A DNA stretch of 64,000 nt from positions 186,001-250,000 of the forward strand of contig NZ_JBDVNC010000005.1 in the NCBI RefSeq assembly GCF_039969785.1. Reading direction: 5' to 3'. This document shows positions 34,471 through 42,929 of this stretch, piece by piece. Below the pieces are notes generated by a model. The model saw nothing but the letters and a program-made list of their open reading frames with translations, did not search any database and was not told where the DNA came from. The stretch's first letter is position 1, and every line of letters starts with the position of its first letter. The stretch comes from Shimia sp039969785. GTDB taxonomy: Bacteria; Pseudomonadota; Alphaproteobacteria; Rhodobacterales; Rhodobacteraceae. Made by a program: the position numbers and the translations under genes.

Positions 34471-35082
34471 ATGACACGCAAATTTCTGGATAAAGTTTAC
34501 GATCACATTGGCGACGGTGTGGGTGCATTTTATGATGATTGGGCCGCCTCTTACGAGGCTGAGGTCTCTGAAAACGGCTATGTCACGCCGGGGCGGTGCG
34601 CCAAAGCCCTTGCCAAATTCCTAACTGATCGCGCTGCGCCCATCCTTGATTTTGGCTGTGGAACAGGCCTGTCCGGTCTGGCTTTGCGCACCCAAGGCTT
34701 CACCACGCTGGACGGTATTGATCTGTCTGCAGAGATGCTGGCTCAAGCTCGCTCCAAGGGCATTTATCGCCAATTGCTCAAAGTCGATCCCGATGCCGAT
34801 TTGCCGGTCGAACCCGGGCGGTATCCGGCAATCGCGGCGATTGGTGTCATCGGTCCGGGGGCTGCCCCGCTCGACACTTTTGACACGCTGTTCAAACTGC
34901 TCGACCGTGGCGGTTTCATGACACTTTCGTTCAACGATCACGCGCTTGAAGATCCCGCGTACGAAGCCCGCCTCGATGAATATCTCGACCTAGGCGCCGC
35001 GCGCCTGTTGTTTCGCGAATACGGCCCTCATTTGCCTGCACGCAACATGCAATCAACCGCGTATGTGATTGAAAAACTGTGA
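34471..35082 (+). CDS. Class I SAM-dependent methyltransferase
   Basis: 203 residues. Motif I is PILDFGCGTGLSGLALRTQGF, then GIDLSAEMLAQARSKGIYRQL and a C-terminal ESTAYVIEKL-type end (QSTAYVIEKL). It resembles the TPR-associated, UbiE/COQ5-like small methyltransferases that act on unknown substrates. It overlaps the gluQRS start by 4 bp (GTGA), so it is co-translated with a tRNA-modifying enzyme; a link to tRNA is possible but not shown. Confidence 0.82.
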   Translation: MTRKFLDKVYDHIGDGVGAFYDDWAASYEAEVSENGYVTPGRCAKALAKFLTDRAAPILDFGCGTGLSGLALRTQGFTTLDGIDLSAEMLAQARSKGIYRQLLKVDPDADLPVEPGRYPAIAAIGVIGPGAAPLDTFDTLFKLLDRGGFMTLSFNDHALEDPAYEARLDEYLDLGAARLLFREYGPHLPARNMQSTAYVIEKL

Positions 35083-35921
35083 ATTTCACGACAAGATTTG
35101 CACCATCGCCAACCGGACCTCTGCACTTGGGTCACGCCTATTCAGCACTTCTTGCACATGATTCAGCACGCGAAGAAGACGGCAAATTCCTGTTGCGGAT
35201 CGATGACCTTGACCAATCCCGCGCCCGTCCACATTGGGAAGATCAGATTTACGACGATCTCGCCTGGCTCGGCATCACATGGGACGGTCCAGTGCGCCGT
35301 CAGTCAGACCATTTTCACGAATACGCTAAGGCAACACAACAATTGCGCGCCGCGGGTCTTACTTTTGAATGCACTTGTTCCCGACGAGACATCGAGGCCG
35401 CCGCAAATGCCCCTCAGGAAGGCGTGCCAGAGTTTGGCCCGGATGGCCGTATCTACCCCGGCACTTGCCGTTCCTTGGCGCTGGCACCCACGCCCCAGAC
35501 CTGCACACGCCTGAACATAAGCAAAGCCTGCGCTCTGGCACTTCCCGCGCATTTCACCGACACCGAACCGGACCGCGTCGGTGTTCACAACTTGGAAACA
35601 CAAGATATGTTGGCCACTGTAGGCGACGTCATCCTGTCCCGCCGCCAAATGGCAGCGTCTTACCATCTCTCCGTGGTTCTGGACGACGCTGCCACCGGCG
35701 TCACCGATGTGATCCGGGGCGCCGATTTGTTTGACGCCACCCGCATTCACGTGGTTTTGCAAAAGCTTCTGAACCTGCCGACGCCAGCCTATCACCACCA
35801 CAAGCTGATCCGCGATGACGCAGGCAAACGTCTGGCAAAACGCGACGATGCCCGTGCTATCGCCAGGTATCGCGCAGAAGGCGCCACACCAACCGACATC
35901 CGCCAGATGGTCGGACTCTAA
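35079..35921 (+). CDS. gluQ: Glutamyl-Q tRNA(Asp) synthetase
   Basis: 280 residues from a GTG start at 35079 that overlaps the previous stop. This is the shortened GluRS catalytic core without an anticodon-binding domain; it attaches glutamate to queuosine-34 of tRNA-Asp. The HIGH-type motif is RFAPSPTGPLHLGHAYSAL and the KMSKS-type motif is KLIRDDAGKRLAKRDDARAI. Zinc-site cysteines are ECTCSRRDIE and YPGTCR. Together with trmFO, mnmA and miaA it makes this window rich in tRNA-modification genes. Confidence 0.95.
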   Translation: MNFTTRFAPSPTGPLHLGHAYSALLAHDSAREEDGKFLLRIDDLDQSRARPHWEDQIYDDLAWLGITWDGPVRRQSDHFHEYAKATQQLRAAGLTFECTCSRRDIEAAANAPQEGVPEFGPDGRIYPGTCRSLALAPTPQTCTRLNISKACALALPAHFTDTEPDRVGVHNLETQDMLATVGDVILSRRQMAASYHLSVVLDDAATGVTDVIRGADLFDATRIHVVLQKLLNLPTPAYHHHKLIRDDAGKRLAKRDDARAIARYRAEGATPTDIRQMVGL

Positions 35922-35976
35922 ACCGCTGTCATTGTTCCCTAAACACTCGTGCTGCAGGCATCACAATGCGTAAGGT

Positions 35977-36336
35977 TCAGCTCATCGGCTGCATCAGTTC
36001 AACTTCTTCACCGTCCCGAACGGCCGTATAGAAACAACTGCGCCGGTTTGTGTGACACGCCGGACCGGTCTGACGCACCGTGACCAGCAAACAGTCGCGA
36101 TCACAATCCAGCCGGAAATCCACCAGCTCCTGCACATGTCCCGAGCTTTCGCCCTTGACCCAAAACGCCTGCCGCGACCGACTCCAATAAGTTACCCGCC
36201 CGGTGTCCAGCGTCCGCTTCACTGCCTCGGCATTCATCCACGCCATCATCAGCACGTCGCCGGTTTCGGCGTCCTGTGCTATGGCCGGAATTAGTCCGGC
36301 GTCGGTAAATGTCAGTGATTTCGGATCAAAACCCAT
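35977..36336 (-). CDS. hisI: Phosphoribosyl-AMP cyclohydrolase
   Basis: 119 residues from ATG 36336 (AAAGGGG upstream); the third step of histidine synthesis. IAQDAETGDVLMMAWMNAEAVKRTLDTGRVTYWSRSRQAFWVKGESSG and the metal-binding DCDRDCLLV...GPACHTNRRSCFY (three zinc cysteines) are present. It is monofunctional, without a HisE domain. The conserved start VMMAWM is intact. Divergent from the NifU-like gene. Confidence 0.95.
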   Translation of the reverse strand: MGFDPKSLTFTDAGLIPAIAQDAETGDVLMMAWMNAEAVKRTLDTGRVTYWSRSRQAFWVKGESSGHVQELVDFRLDCDRDCLLVTVRQTGPACHTNRRSCFYTAVRDGEEVELMQPMS

Positions 36337-36402
36337 AACTTGGCCCCTTTGCATCCGCCGTTTTGCTCTCTATCTAGGAAAGACGCAGCAAAGGAAACCA
36401 CG

Positions 36403-36855
36403 ATGTCCGGCGAAAACGACCTGATCAAGCTTTATTCCGGCCAGATTCTGCAATTGGCGGCATCGATCCCGCACACAGATCGTCTGACATCACCGGATGC
36501 CAGCGTCAAAAAACGCGCGCCTTTATGCGGCTCTACAGTCACCGTCGACCTTGTTGTTCAGGACGGGTGCATCACGCAGTTTGGCCAGGACGTCAAAGCG
36601 TGTGCGTTGGGGCAAGCCGCCGCATCGGTGGTGGGCGCTAATATGATTGGTCGCACCCGCACCGAAGTCGAAACCGCCCGTGATGCGCTTAAGGTGATGT
36701 TGAAACAGGACGGCCCCACGCCAGCTGCACCCTTTGACGGGCTCGAAGTTCTGCGCCCGGCCCGCGATTACAAAAACCGTCACGCCTCGATCCTGCTGGC
36801 ACTCGATGCCACCTGCGAGGCGATTGAACAGGCAGATCAGGCCAACTGCGCCTGA
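36403..36855 (+). CDS. NifU/IscU-like iron-sulfur scaffold protein
   Basis: 150 residues from ATG 36403 (AAGGAAAC). NifU_N-like fold with LCGSTVTVDLVVQDGCITQFGQDVKACALGQAAASVV, which holds two of the usual three scaffold cysteines (C53-type LCG and KACALGQA), but the third is not in a canonical place. LRPARDYKNRHASILLALDATCEAIEQA at the end is typical of this Rhodobacterales group. Likely an accessory cluster scaffold; a role in a specific maturation pathway is unknown. Confidence 0.78.
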   Translation: MSGENDLIKLYSGQILQLAASIPHTDRLTSPDASVKKRAPLCGSTVTVDLVVQDGCITQFGQDVKACALGQAAASVVGANMIGRTRTEVETARDALKVMLKQDGPTPAAPFDGLEVLRPARDYKNRHASILLALDATCEAIEQADQANCA

Positions 36856-36876
36856 TCCCACCCCATCTGCTAACAT

Positions 36877-36912
36877 AAAAAAACCGCCGCACTTCCAATT
36901 GGAAGGCGGCGG
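36877..36912 (-). terminator. Minus-strand intrinsic terminator of the SOS-type small gene
   Basis: Read on the minus strand: CCGCCGC-CTTCC-AATT-GGAAG-(U)-GCGGCGG followed by seven U. It is a perfect 12-bp stem with one bulge and an AATT tetraloop. It ends the transcript of the small gene at 37070-37192, leaving a 3' untranslated tail of about 160 nt before the hairpin. Confidence 0.85.
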
Positions 36913-37069
36913 CAGTTTGGTGCGTCTTTACGTGGGACCCGATGCCATCCGGGAAGGGGTATGAGGCAGAAACCCTTCGGGACAAGAGACAGGCAGTGTC
37001 AGTCAAACCGCATCAAAATGGGGACAGGGATGCGAAGGATGGACCGGCGTAAAGGCCGCAGGCAAAAAT

Positions 37070-37192
37070 TCAGACAAAACCGGGTACGTGCAAGGCCACC
37101 ACCATCATGGCAACAACACAGACCCCGCCCAACGCATCTTGAATCAACGTCTCGCGGGAATTGCGGATCACGGATTTGATTTGGCGCATCAT
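37070..37192 (-). CDS. 40-residue single-pass membrane protein behind a LexA-type box
   Basis: ATG 37192 (second ATG 37189) is preceded by AGCAGGAG at ideal spacing. Protein: MMRQIKSVIRNSRETLIQDA, then a hydrophobic stretch of about 20 residues (LGGVCVVAMMVVALHVPGFV) to the stop. A positive N-terminus and a C-terminal membrane helix predict N-in/C-out topology. It lies 109 bp downstream of recG on the same strand, with GTTC-N7-GTTC upstream and a strong terminator after it. The arrangement resembles SOS-induced small membrane proteins such as Caulobacter SidA (division inhibitor) or E. coli TisB, but the sequence is not obviously homologous to either. The function is inferred. Confidence 0.7.
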   Translation of the reverse strand: MMRQIKSVIRNSRETLIQDALGGVCVVAMMVVALHVPGFV

Positions 37193-37258
37193 GGGGTTAC
37201 TCCTGCTCTCACTCGTTTTTGTTGCTTCTTTGTTCTCATATTCTTAATGTCCTGTAAA

Positions 37259-37283
37259 GAACTTTATGTGAACATTTGAGAAC
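37259..37283 (-). promoter_or_regulatory. LexA-type SOS box with an extra half-site
   Basis: On the minus strand GTTC-TCAAAT-GTTC-ACATAAA-GTTC. The last two GTTC are separated by 7 bp, which matches the alphaproteobacterial LexA consensus GTTC-N7-GTTC. The box begins 67 bp upstream of the small-gene ATG and overlaps a likely -10 region (CATAAA). GTTCTCA at 37232-37238 forms a 7-bp inverted repeat with TGAGAAC at 37277-37283. Confidence 0.65.
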
Positions 37284-37301
37284 ATTTAGTGAATAATACG
37301 G

Positions 37302-39392
37302 CTAACCGACTGAAATCAAACGGATCGCCTGATCTTGTTCCATCAACCACAAAAGACTGCGCGTTGCCTGTCCTCTGGGCGATGTCAGTTCCGGGTCATC
37401 ATGCAGCAATTTACGCGCATCGCTTTGGGCCACCGCCATCAACGCCGCCTGTGCTTCCATATCTGCTACCCGGAATCTCGGAACACCGGATTGCGCCGTG
37501 CCAATCAGATCACCCGCCCCACGCATCTCCAGATCAGTTTGCGCAATAACAAACCCGTCTTCGCTTTCTCGCAAAACCTTTAGACGTTTTTCACCGGTTT
37601 CGCTCAGCGGCGCCTGATACATCAACAAACAGGTCGACGCCTGTGATCCGCGCCCGACACGGCCCCGCAGCTGATGCAACTGGGCCAATCCAAACGTTTC
37701 CGCCCGCTCAATCACCATAATCGTGGCGTTGGGCACATCCACCCCCACCTCAATCACCGTGGTCGCCACCAACACCTGCGTTTTGGCCTGCTGAAACGCT
37801 GCCATGCCTACGTCTTTTTCCGCCGGTGGCATCTGACCATGAACCAATCCCACGACGCCTTCCCCCAAGGCCGCACGCAGGTGTTTGAACCGCTCCTCAG
37901 CCGCCGTCAGATCAACGTTTTCGCTTTCCTCAACCAGCGGGCAGACCCAATAACACTGTTTGCCCTCGGCCACCGCTTTGCGCAGATGTTCTACAACTTC
38001 ATCCATACGACCCGTCGATACCAAAGCTGTCGTAATCGGCTGCCGCCCCGGGGGTTTTTCATCCAGAACTGACACATCCATGTCGCCATATTGCGCCAGC
38101 GCCAGCGATCTTGGGATCGGCGTGGCTGTCATCACCAAAACATCCGCCCCCTCGCCTTTTTTGCCCAGCTCCAACCGCTGACGAACTCCAAACCGATGCT
38201 GTTCGTCCACAATCGCCAACCGCAAATCGCCAAAATGCACATCCGGTTGAAACACCGCATGTGTACCCACCAGAATGTGAATATCTCCGCGCGCGAGCGC
38301 GTCCAGCTTGGCCTGACGCTCTGACCCTTTGTCGCGCCCTGTCAGGATTTCCAGCACCACACCGGCGCTTTCCGCCAATGGCTGCAAGCCGGCAAAATGC
38401 TGACGTGCCAAAATCTCTGTCGGCGCCATCATCACGCCCTGCCCGTTCGCCTCGACCGCGACCAACAGCGCCATAAACGCCACCAGCGTTTTACCAGCGC
38501 CCACATCGCCCTGTAACAGCCGGTTCATGCGCACGGGTCGCGCCATGTCCGCTGCGATCGCCTCAATCGCCCGCTCCTGCGCACCCGTCGGCGTGTATGG
38601 CAACGCGGCCCGCACCTTGGCCTGCAATGTTCCGTTGGCTTGCGACATGATCCCCTTGGCGCGCTGCAATCGTGACCGCGCCAAAGCCAATGTGACCTGA
38701 TGCGCGAAAAACTCGTCATAAGCCAAACGTTCGCGCGCCGGTGTCGTGGCCGCGATCTCTGCCAAAGACAAAGGCCTGTGCGCCGAAGTAACGGCATCGC
38801 GCCACGAGGGCCACTTTGCCTTGTCCTTTTGCCCCGGATCAATCCATTCGACCAATTCCGGCGCGCGTTCCAAAGCGGATCCTGCCGCCTTGACCATGGT
38901 TTTTTGCGTGACACCTGCGGTCAGCGGATAAACCGGTTCAAATGCCGGGATCTCGTCTGCTTCGTCAGGCTTCAGGATGTAATCCGGGTGCACCATCTGC
39001 GCGATGCCATCAAAATGCTCGACTTTGCCAGACACAACCCGGCGTTCACCAACCGGCAGAACTTTTTCAAGGTAATTTCCGCGCGCGTGGAAAAAAACCA
39101 ACTGAAAACTTGTTTCAGCATCCTCGACATTTATCCGATATGCACCACCACGCGACCGGGGCGCGCGGTGGTCGCCGACCACAACCTCAACAGTCAGCGT
39201 ATTTGGCAGGTCCGCCCCCAAAACCGTCTCACGTCTCCGCCGATCAATCCCGGAATAAGGGAGAGAAAACAACAGGTCACGCGGCTTTTCTACACCAATT
39301 TGCGCAAGGTTCTGAGCCGTCTTTGGCCCAACCCCATCCAGCGCCGTCAAAGCACCGAACAAGGGAAACAGATTTTCGGGGCGCCCGCTCAT
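37302..39392 (-). CDS. recG: ATP-dependent DNA helicase RecG
   Basis: 696 residues from ATG 39392 (MSGRPENLFPLFGALTAL). It remodels stalled replication forks. Wedge domain at the N-terminus (LTVEVVVGDHRAPRSRGGAYRI), then helicase motifs: Walker A LLQGDVGAGKTLVA, DEQH in AIVDEQHRFGVRQR, MTATPIPRSLAL, and QLRGRVGRGSQASTCLL in the second RecA-like domain. Start overlaps the ligA stop by ATGA, so ligA-recG is one unit. The small SOS-type gene follows. Confidence 0.97.
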   Translation of the reverse strand: MSGRPENLFPLFGALTALDGVGPKTAQNLAQIGVEKPRDLLFSLPYSGIDRRRRETVLGADLPNTLTVEVVVGDHRAPRSRGGAYRINVEDAETSFQLVFFHARGNYLEKVLPVGERRVVSGKVEHFDGIAQMVHPDYILKPDEADEIPAFEPVYPLTAGVTQKTMVKAAGSALERAPELVEWIDPGQKDKAKWPSWRDAVTSAHRPLSLAEIAATTPARERLAYDEFFAHQVTLALARSRLQRAKGIMSQANGTLQAKVRAALPYTPTGAQERAIEAIAADMARPVRMNRLLQGDVGAGKTLVAFMALLVAVEANGQGVMMAPTEILARQHFAGLQPLAESAGVVLEILTGRDKGSERQAKLDALARGDIHILVGTHAVFQPDVHFGDLRLAIVDEQHRFGVRQRLELGKKGEGADVLVMTATPIPRSLALAQYGDMDVSVLDEKPPGRQPITTALVSTGRMDEVVEHLRKAVAEGKQCYWVCPLVEESENVDLTAAEERFKHLRAALGEGVVGLVHGQMPPAEKDVGMAAFQQAKTQVLVATTVIEVGVDVPNATIMVIERAETFGLAQLHQLRGRVGRGSQASTCLLMYQAPLSETGEKRLKVLRESEDGFVIAQTDLEMRGAGDLIGTAQSGVPRFRVADMEAQAALMAVAQSDARKLLHDDPELTSPRGQATRSLLWLMEQDQAIRLISVG

Positions 39393-41638
39393 AGGCCCTC
39401 GATCAACGCCAACCACGTGTCTTCGTCAATGGTCTTCACGCCCAAATCCGCCGCTTTTTTGGCTTTTGACCCTGCCCCTGGACCAGCCACAAGAATATCC
39501 GTTTTTCCCGAAACCGACCCACTGACCTTGGCACCCAACGCCTCTGCCCGCGCTTTGGCTTCGGCGCGGGTCAATTTCTCCAACGTTCCGGTAAACACCA
39601 CAGTTTTGCCCGCGACAGGGCTGTCCTGCGCTGGGGCATCCGGAGGGACAATATTCAGATGTGCAATCAACGCGTCAATTGCGGCGCGTTCCACCGGATT
39701 GGCCAACGCGTCAGACAAGGACATGCCCAGGGTGGCGCCAATACCATCAATCCCAATCAGATCAGACCAGCATTGTGATGCCGTTTCCGGCACATCCAAC
39801 CCGGCAATGGCCGCCGCCCGGCAATCGGAAACCCGCGCGCGGCGCGCCTCTGCCTTTGCCTTGATCCGCTCGGCCTCTTCCGCCTGATCCGCCGTTCGAT
39901 GCGCCAAAGCCGCCGGACGCGCCGCATCAATCGCCTGTGTCAGCGCGGTCCAATCCAGATAATGCAACGCAAGATCACGCGCACCGACTTCGCCAACGTG
40001 GCGAATGCCCAACGCGAAAATCAGCTTGGCCAACGCAATGGTGCGTTTTTCTTCAATCGCTGCAAACAGGTTATCCGCGCTTTGTGCACCCCATCCATGG
40101 CGGTTTTTCAACCGGTTCAGATTGCTGGCATCCCGGTCGCGTAGCGTGAAAATATCCGCGGGCTGACGGATCGGCAAATCAGCGTCGTCATGAAACATTT
40201 CAATCTGCTTTGCGCCAAGCCCCTCGATATCAAAGGTCTTACGTGCGACGAAATGTTTCAACTTTTCAACGGCTTGCGCGGGACAAATAATGCCGCCGGT
40301 ACAGCGTCGGATTGCATCACCTTCTTCGCGAACGGCTGCGGATCCACACTCCGGGCACGTCGCCGGGAATATATATGGCGCTGATCCATCAGGTCTTTTG
40401 GTCAGATCCACATCCGCCACTTTGGGGATCACATCACCGGCGCGGTAGACCTGCACCCAGTCCCCGATACGAATGTCTTTTCCGTCGCGGATTTTCTCCC
40501 CCCGGCTGTCCAGGCCGCGAATATAGTCTTCGTTGTGCAGCGTAGCGTTGGACACAACCACACCGCCCACCGTCACCGGCGCCAGCCGCGCCACAGGACT
40601 TAAAGCACCGGTGCGTCCAACCTGAATGTCGATCGCCTCCAGCCGGGTCCATGCTAATTCTGCCGGGAATTTGTGCGCAATTGCCCATCTGGGTGTGGTG
40701 GCGCGAAATCCAAGCCGCCCTTGCCAGTCCTGCCGGTTCACTTTGTAAACCACGCCATCAATGTCATAGCCCAGCGTCGCGCGTTGTTCCTCGATACTGC
40801 GATAATGCGCTATCAGGCTCTCTGGTCCGTCGCATTCCTGCGTCAGCGGATTGGTCACGAACCCAAGCTGTGCCAACCGTCGAATGGCATCCATCTGCGT
40901 TTCAGCCAAAGGCGCAGACAAATCACCCCAGGCATAGGCAAAAAACCGAAGCGGACGCGATTTCGTGATCGAAGGGTCAAGCTGACGCAAACTGCCAGCA
41001 GCGGCATTGCGAGGATTGGCAAAAACCTTGCCTCCCTCTGCTTGCTGGCGTTCGTTTAACGCCTCGAAATCCGCGTGGCTCATGTAAACTTCGCCGCGCA
41101 CCTCTAATACATCCGGCGCACCCGTGAGAACTTGTGGAATATCGCCAATGGTGCGCGCATTGTCCGTGACGTTTTCGCCGGTCGCGCCGTCCCCCCGGGT
41201 TGCCGCATGAATCAATTGGCCTTGTTCATAGCGCAGCGACAGGCTCAGCCCATCAATCTTTGGTTCAGCACTGAACACCAGCGCCTCTTTACCCAAACCC
41301 AGATATTTGCGTATTCGATCCGAAAAATCCTGCACATCTGTGTCATCAAAAGCATTCCCAAGGCTAAGCATTGGCACCGCATGGGTGATTTTGCCAAACC
41401 CATCCGCGACCGATGCCCCCACCAAGTCGCTCGGGCTGTCGGCGCGTTTCAAACCCGGGAATAAGGCTTCGATTTCGGCATTTCGCCGTTTCAGATTGTC
41501 ATAAGCTGCATCTGAAATTTCCGGCGCGTCCTGTGTGTGATAGGCTGTGTTGGCGCGCCCTAATTCAGCGGCAAGGCGCGCCAGTTCGGCACGCGCCTGT
41601 TCTTCACTTAGTTCGGATACACCTAGGTTTTCGCTCAC
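39389..41638 (-). CDS. ligA: NAD-dependent DNA ligase
   Basis: 749 residues; the usual length is about 670-710, and the extra lies mostly in a charged insert near residues 580-620 (RTADQAEEAERIKAKAEARRARVSD). Adenylation motif EPKIDGLSLSLRYEQG with active lysine, oligonucleotide-binding domain, zinc-finger cysteines (CPECGSAAVREEGDAIRRCTGGIICPAQ), helix-hairpin-helix repeats and a C-terminal BRCT domain (GKTVVFTGTLEKLTRAEAKARAEALGAKVSG). It seals nicks in replication and repair; NAD is the AMP donor. Translationally coupled to recG. Confidence 0.96.
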   Translation of the reverse strand: MSENLGVSELSEEQARAELARLAAELGRANTAYHTQDAPEISDAAYDNLKRRNAEIEALFPGLKRADSPSDLVGASVADGFGKITHAVPMLSLGNAFDDTDVQDFSDRIRKYLGLGKEALVFSAEPKIDGLSLSLRYEQGQLIHAATRGDGATGENVTDNARTIGDIPQVLTGAPDVLEVRGEVYMSHADFEALNERQQAEGGKVFANPRNAAAGSLRQLDPSITKSRPLRFFAYAWGDLSAPLAETQMDAIRRLAQLGFVTNPLTQECDGPESLIAHYRSIEEQRATLGYDIDGVVYKVNRQDWQGRLGFRATTPRWAIAHKFPAELAWTRLEAIDIQVGRTGALSPVARLAPVTVGGVVVSNATLHNEDYIRGLDSRGEKIRDGKDIRIGDWVQVYRAGDVIPKVADVDLTKRPDGSAPYIFPATCPECGSAAVREEGDAIRRCTGGIICPAQAVEKLKHFVARKTFDIEGLGAKQIEMFHDDADLPIRQPADIFTLRDRDASNLNRLKNRHGWGAQSADNLFAAIEEKRTIALAKLIFALGIRHVGEVGARDLALHYLDWTALTQAIDAARPAALAHRTADQAEEAERIKAKAEARRARVSDCRAAAIAGLDVPETASQCWSDLIGIDGIGATLGMSLSDALANPVERAAIDALIAHLNIVPPDAPAQDSPVAGKTVVFTGTLEKLTRAEAKARAEALGAKVSGSVSGKTDILVAGPGAGSKAKKAADLGVKTIDEDTWLALIEGL

Positions 41639-41713
41639 GCTGCGCTCTCCCGCTTCACTTGGATTAAGTGATACGGATGCCTGTCCACAACGTCCAGACT
41701 CTCTTGTGTCAGC

Positions 41714-42433
41714 TCAGGCGCGCAAAGCCATTTGTTCTTCGTCACCGATGCTGGTGGGCTGCGGATCGCGCAGCACATAGCCCCGTCCCCACACCGTTTC
41801 AATGTAGTTTTCACCTTCCGTGGCTTCGCTCAGTTTTTTGCGAAGCTTACAAATAAATACATCAATGATTTTCAACTCAGGCTCATCCATGCCGCCATAA
41901 AAGTGGTTCAGGAACATTTCCTTGGTCAGTGTGGTGCCCTTGCGCAGCGACAAAAGCTCCAGCATCTGGTATTCTTTGCCGGTCAGATGCACCGGTGTGC
42001 CGCTGACTTCCACCGTCTTCGCGTCCAGATTCACAGCAACCTGCCCGGTCTTGATAATCGACTGCGAATGCCCTTTGGAACGGCGAATGATCGCGTGAAT
42101 ACGCGCCACAAGTTCATCGCGGTGGAATGGCTTGGTCAGATAGTCATCCGCCCCAAATCCAAATCCCTTAAGCTTACTTTCCGTGTCATCCGCACCAGAC
42201 AGAATCAGAATAGGTGTATCCACCCGGGCAATCCGCAGCTGCCGCAGAACCTCATGTCCGTTCATGTCCGGCAACCCAAGATCCAGAAGCACCAGATCGT
42301 AGTCATATAGTTTCGCCAGATCGATACCCTCTTCGCCCAGGTCCGTGGCATAAACGTTCAGGTTCGCATGGGTCAGCATCATCTCAATGCTTTTTGAGGT
42401 GGTTGGATCATCCTCGACCAGAAGCACACGCAT
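41714..42433 (-). CDS. ctrA: Cell-cycle response regulator CtrA
   Basis: 239 residues. Receiver domain with phosphorylated aspartate in DYDLVLLDLGLPDMNGHE (D51-type), DD pocket MRVLLVEDD, K104 in DDYLTKPFH; OmpR-type winged helix at the C-terminus (VHLTGKEYQMLELLSLRKGTTLTKEMFLNHFYGGMDEPELKIIDVFICKLRKKLS, broken at the usual site), which is the CtrA signature. A master regulator; in Rhodobacterales it is mostly tied to flagella, gene-transfer agents and signalling and is not essential. A GGTTAA pair (about 42466 and 42484) upstream may be an autoregulatory half-site. Next to the DUF1153/SciP gene. Confidence 0.96.
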   Translation of the reverse strand: MRVLLVEDDPTTSKSIEMMLTHANLNVYATDLGEEGIDLAKLYDYDLVLLDLGLPDMNGHEVLRQLRIARVDTPILILSGADDTESKLKGFGFGADDYLTKPFHRDELVARIHAIIRRSKGHSQSIIKTGQVAVNLDAKTVEVSGTPVHLTGKEYQMLELLSLRKGTTLTKEMFLNHFYGGMDEPELKIIDVFICKLRKKLSEATEGENYIETVWGRGYVLRDPQPTSIGDEEQMALRA

Positions 42434-42530
42434 AAATAAAGTCCTCGTATCAGGGCATCGTTGGAATTAACCGTGAACAATAAAGGTTAACCCCGGGTTA
42501 CTGACTCGAGAAAAATTTAGCACTTACCAC

Positions 42531-42809
42531 CTATGGTTGTCGATACTTTTGGATTGCTGTCGCTTTAAGTGCGTCAATTCCGTATTGTGAGACCGCCGAA
42601 ACCCACTCACTAAATTCCTCTTCGCTCAGCCCATAACGGCGCAACGCATCATCCTGGCTGATTAATCCATACGCCACGCCGCGCACCACGGCCGCTTTGC
42701 GTGATGCGACCCATCGTCGTGTGTTTTCGGGCGGTAAATCCGCCTGCGTCATGACTTGTCCATTCGACAAAGTCACACAGCGCGGTCTTTCGACTTTCTT
42801 AAGATACAT
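42531..42809 (-). CDS. sciP: DUF1153 / SciP-type CtrA inhibitor
   Basis: 92 residues, matching SciP of Caulobacter, a small helix-turn-helix protein that binds CtrA and blocks its promoter activation. Conserved segments VTLSNGQVMTQADLPPENTRRWVASRKAAVV and GLISQDDALRRYGLSEEEFSEW are present. Its placement directly upstream of ctrA on the same strand links the regulator and its antagonist. Whether it works as SciP does in Caulobacter is inferred from family membership. Confidence 0.9.
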   Translation of the reverse strand: MYLKKVERPRCVTLSNGQVMTQADLPPENTRRWVASRKAAVVRGVAYGLISQDDALRRYGLSEEEFSEWVSAVSQYGIDALKATAIQKYRQP

Positions 42810-42929
42810 GGCCTTTTTCCTCGTCTATGGCGCCATGCTCGGACAAACCACTTAACGAGACCTGAAACCGCCTCTTGAGAGTAGTTACGATTTTCTTATA
42901 TATCTTCTCGACTTCTTCTGGAGATTCCC

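Noticed and set aside
35304..35801. 165-codon minus-strand frame opposite gluQRS
   Set aside because: Shadow of a well-supported synthetase gene.
42440..42500. CtrA autoregulatory site before ctrA
   Set aside because: GGTTAA occurs twice, but the spacing is not the TTAA-N7-TTAA consensus; at best half-sites, so not listed as a feature.
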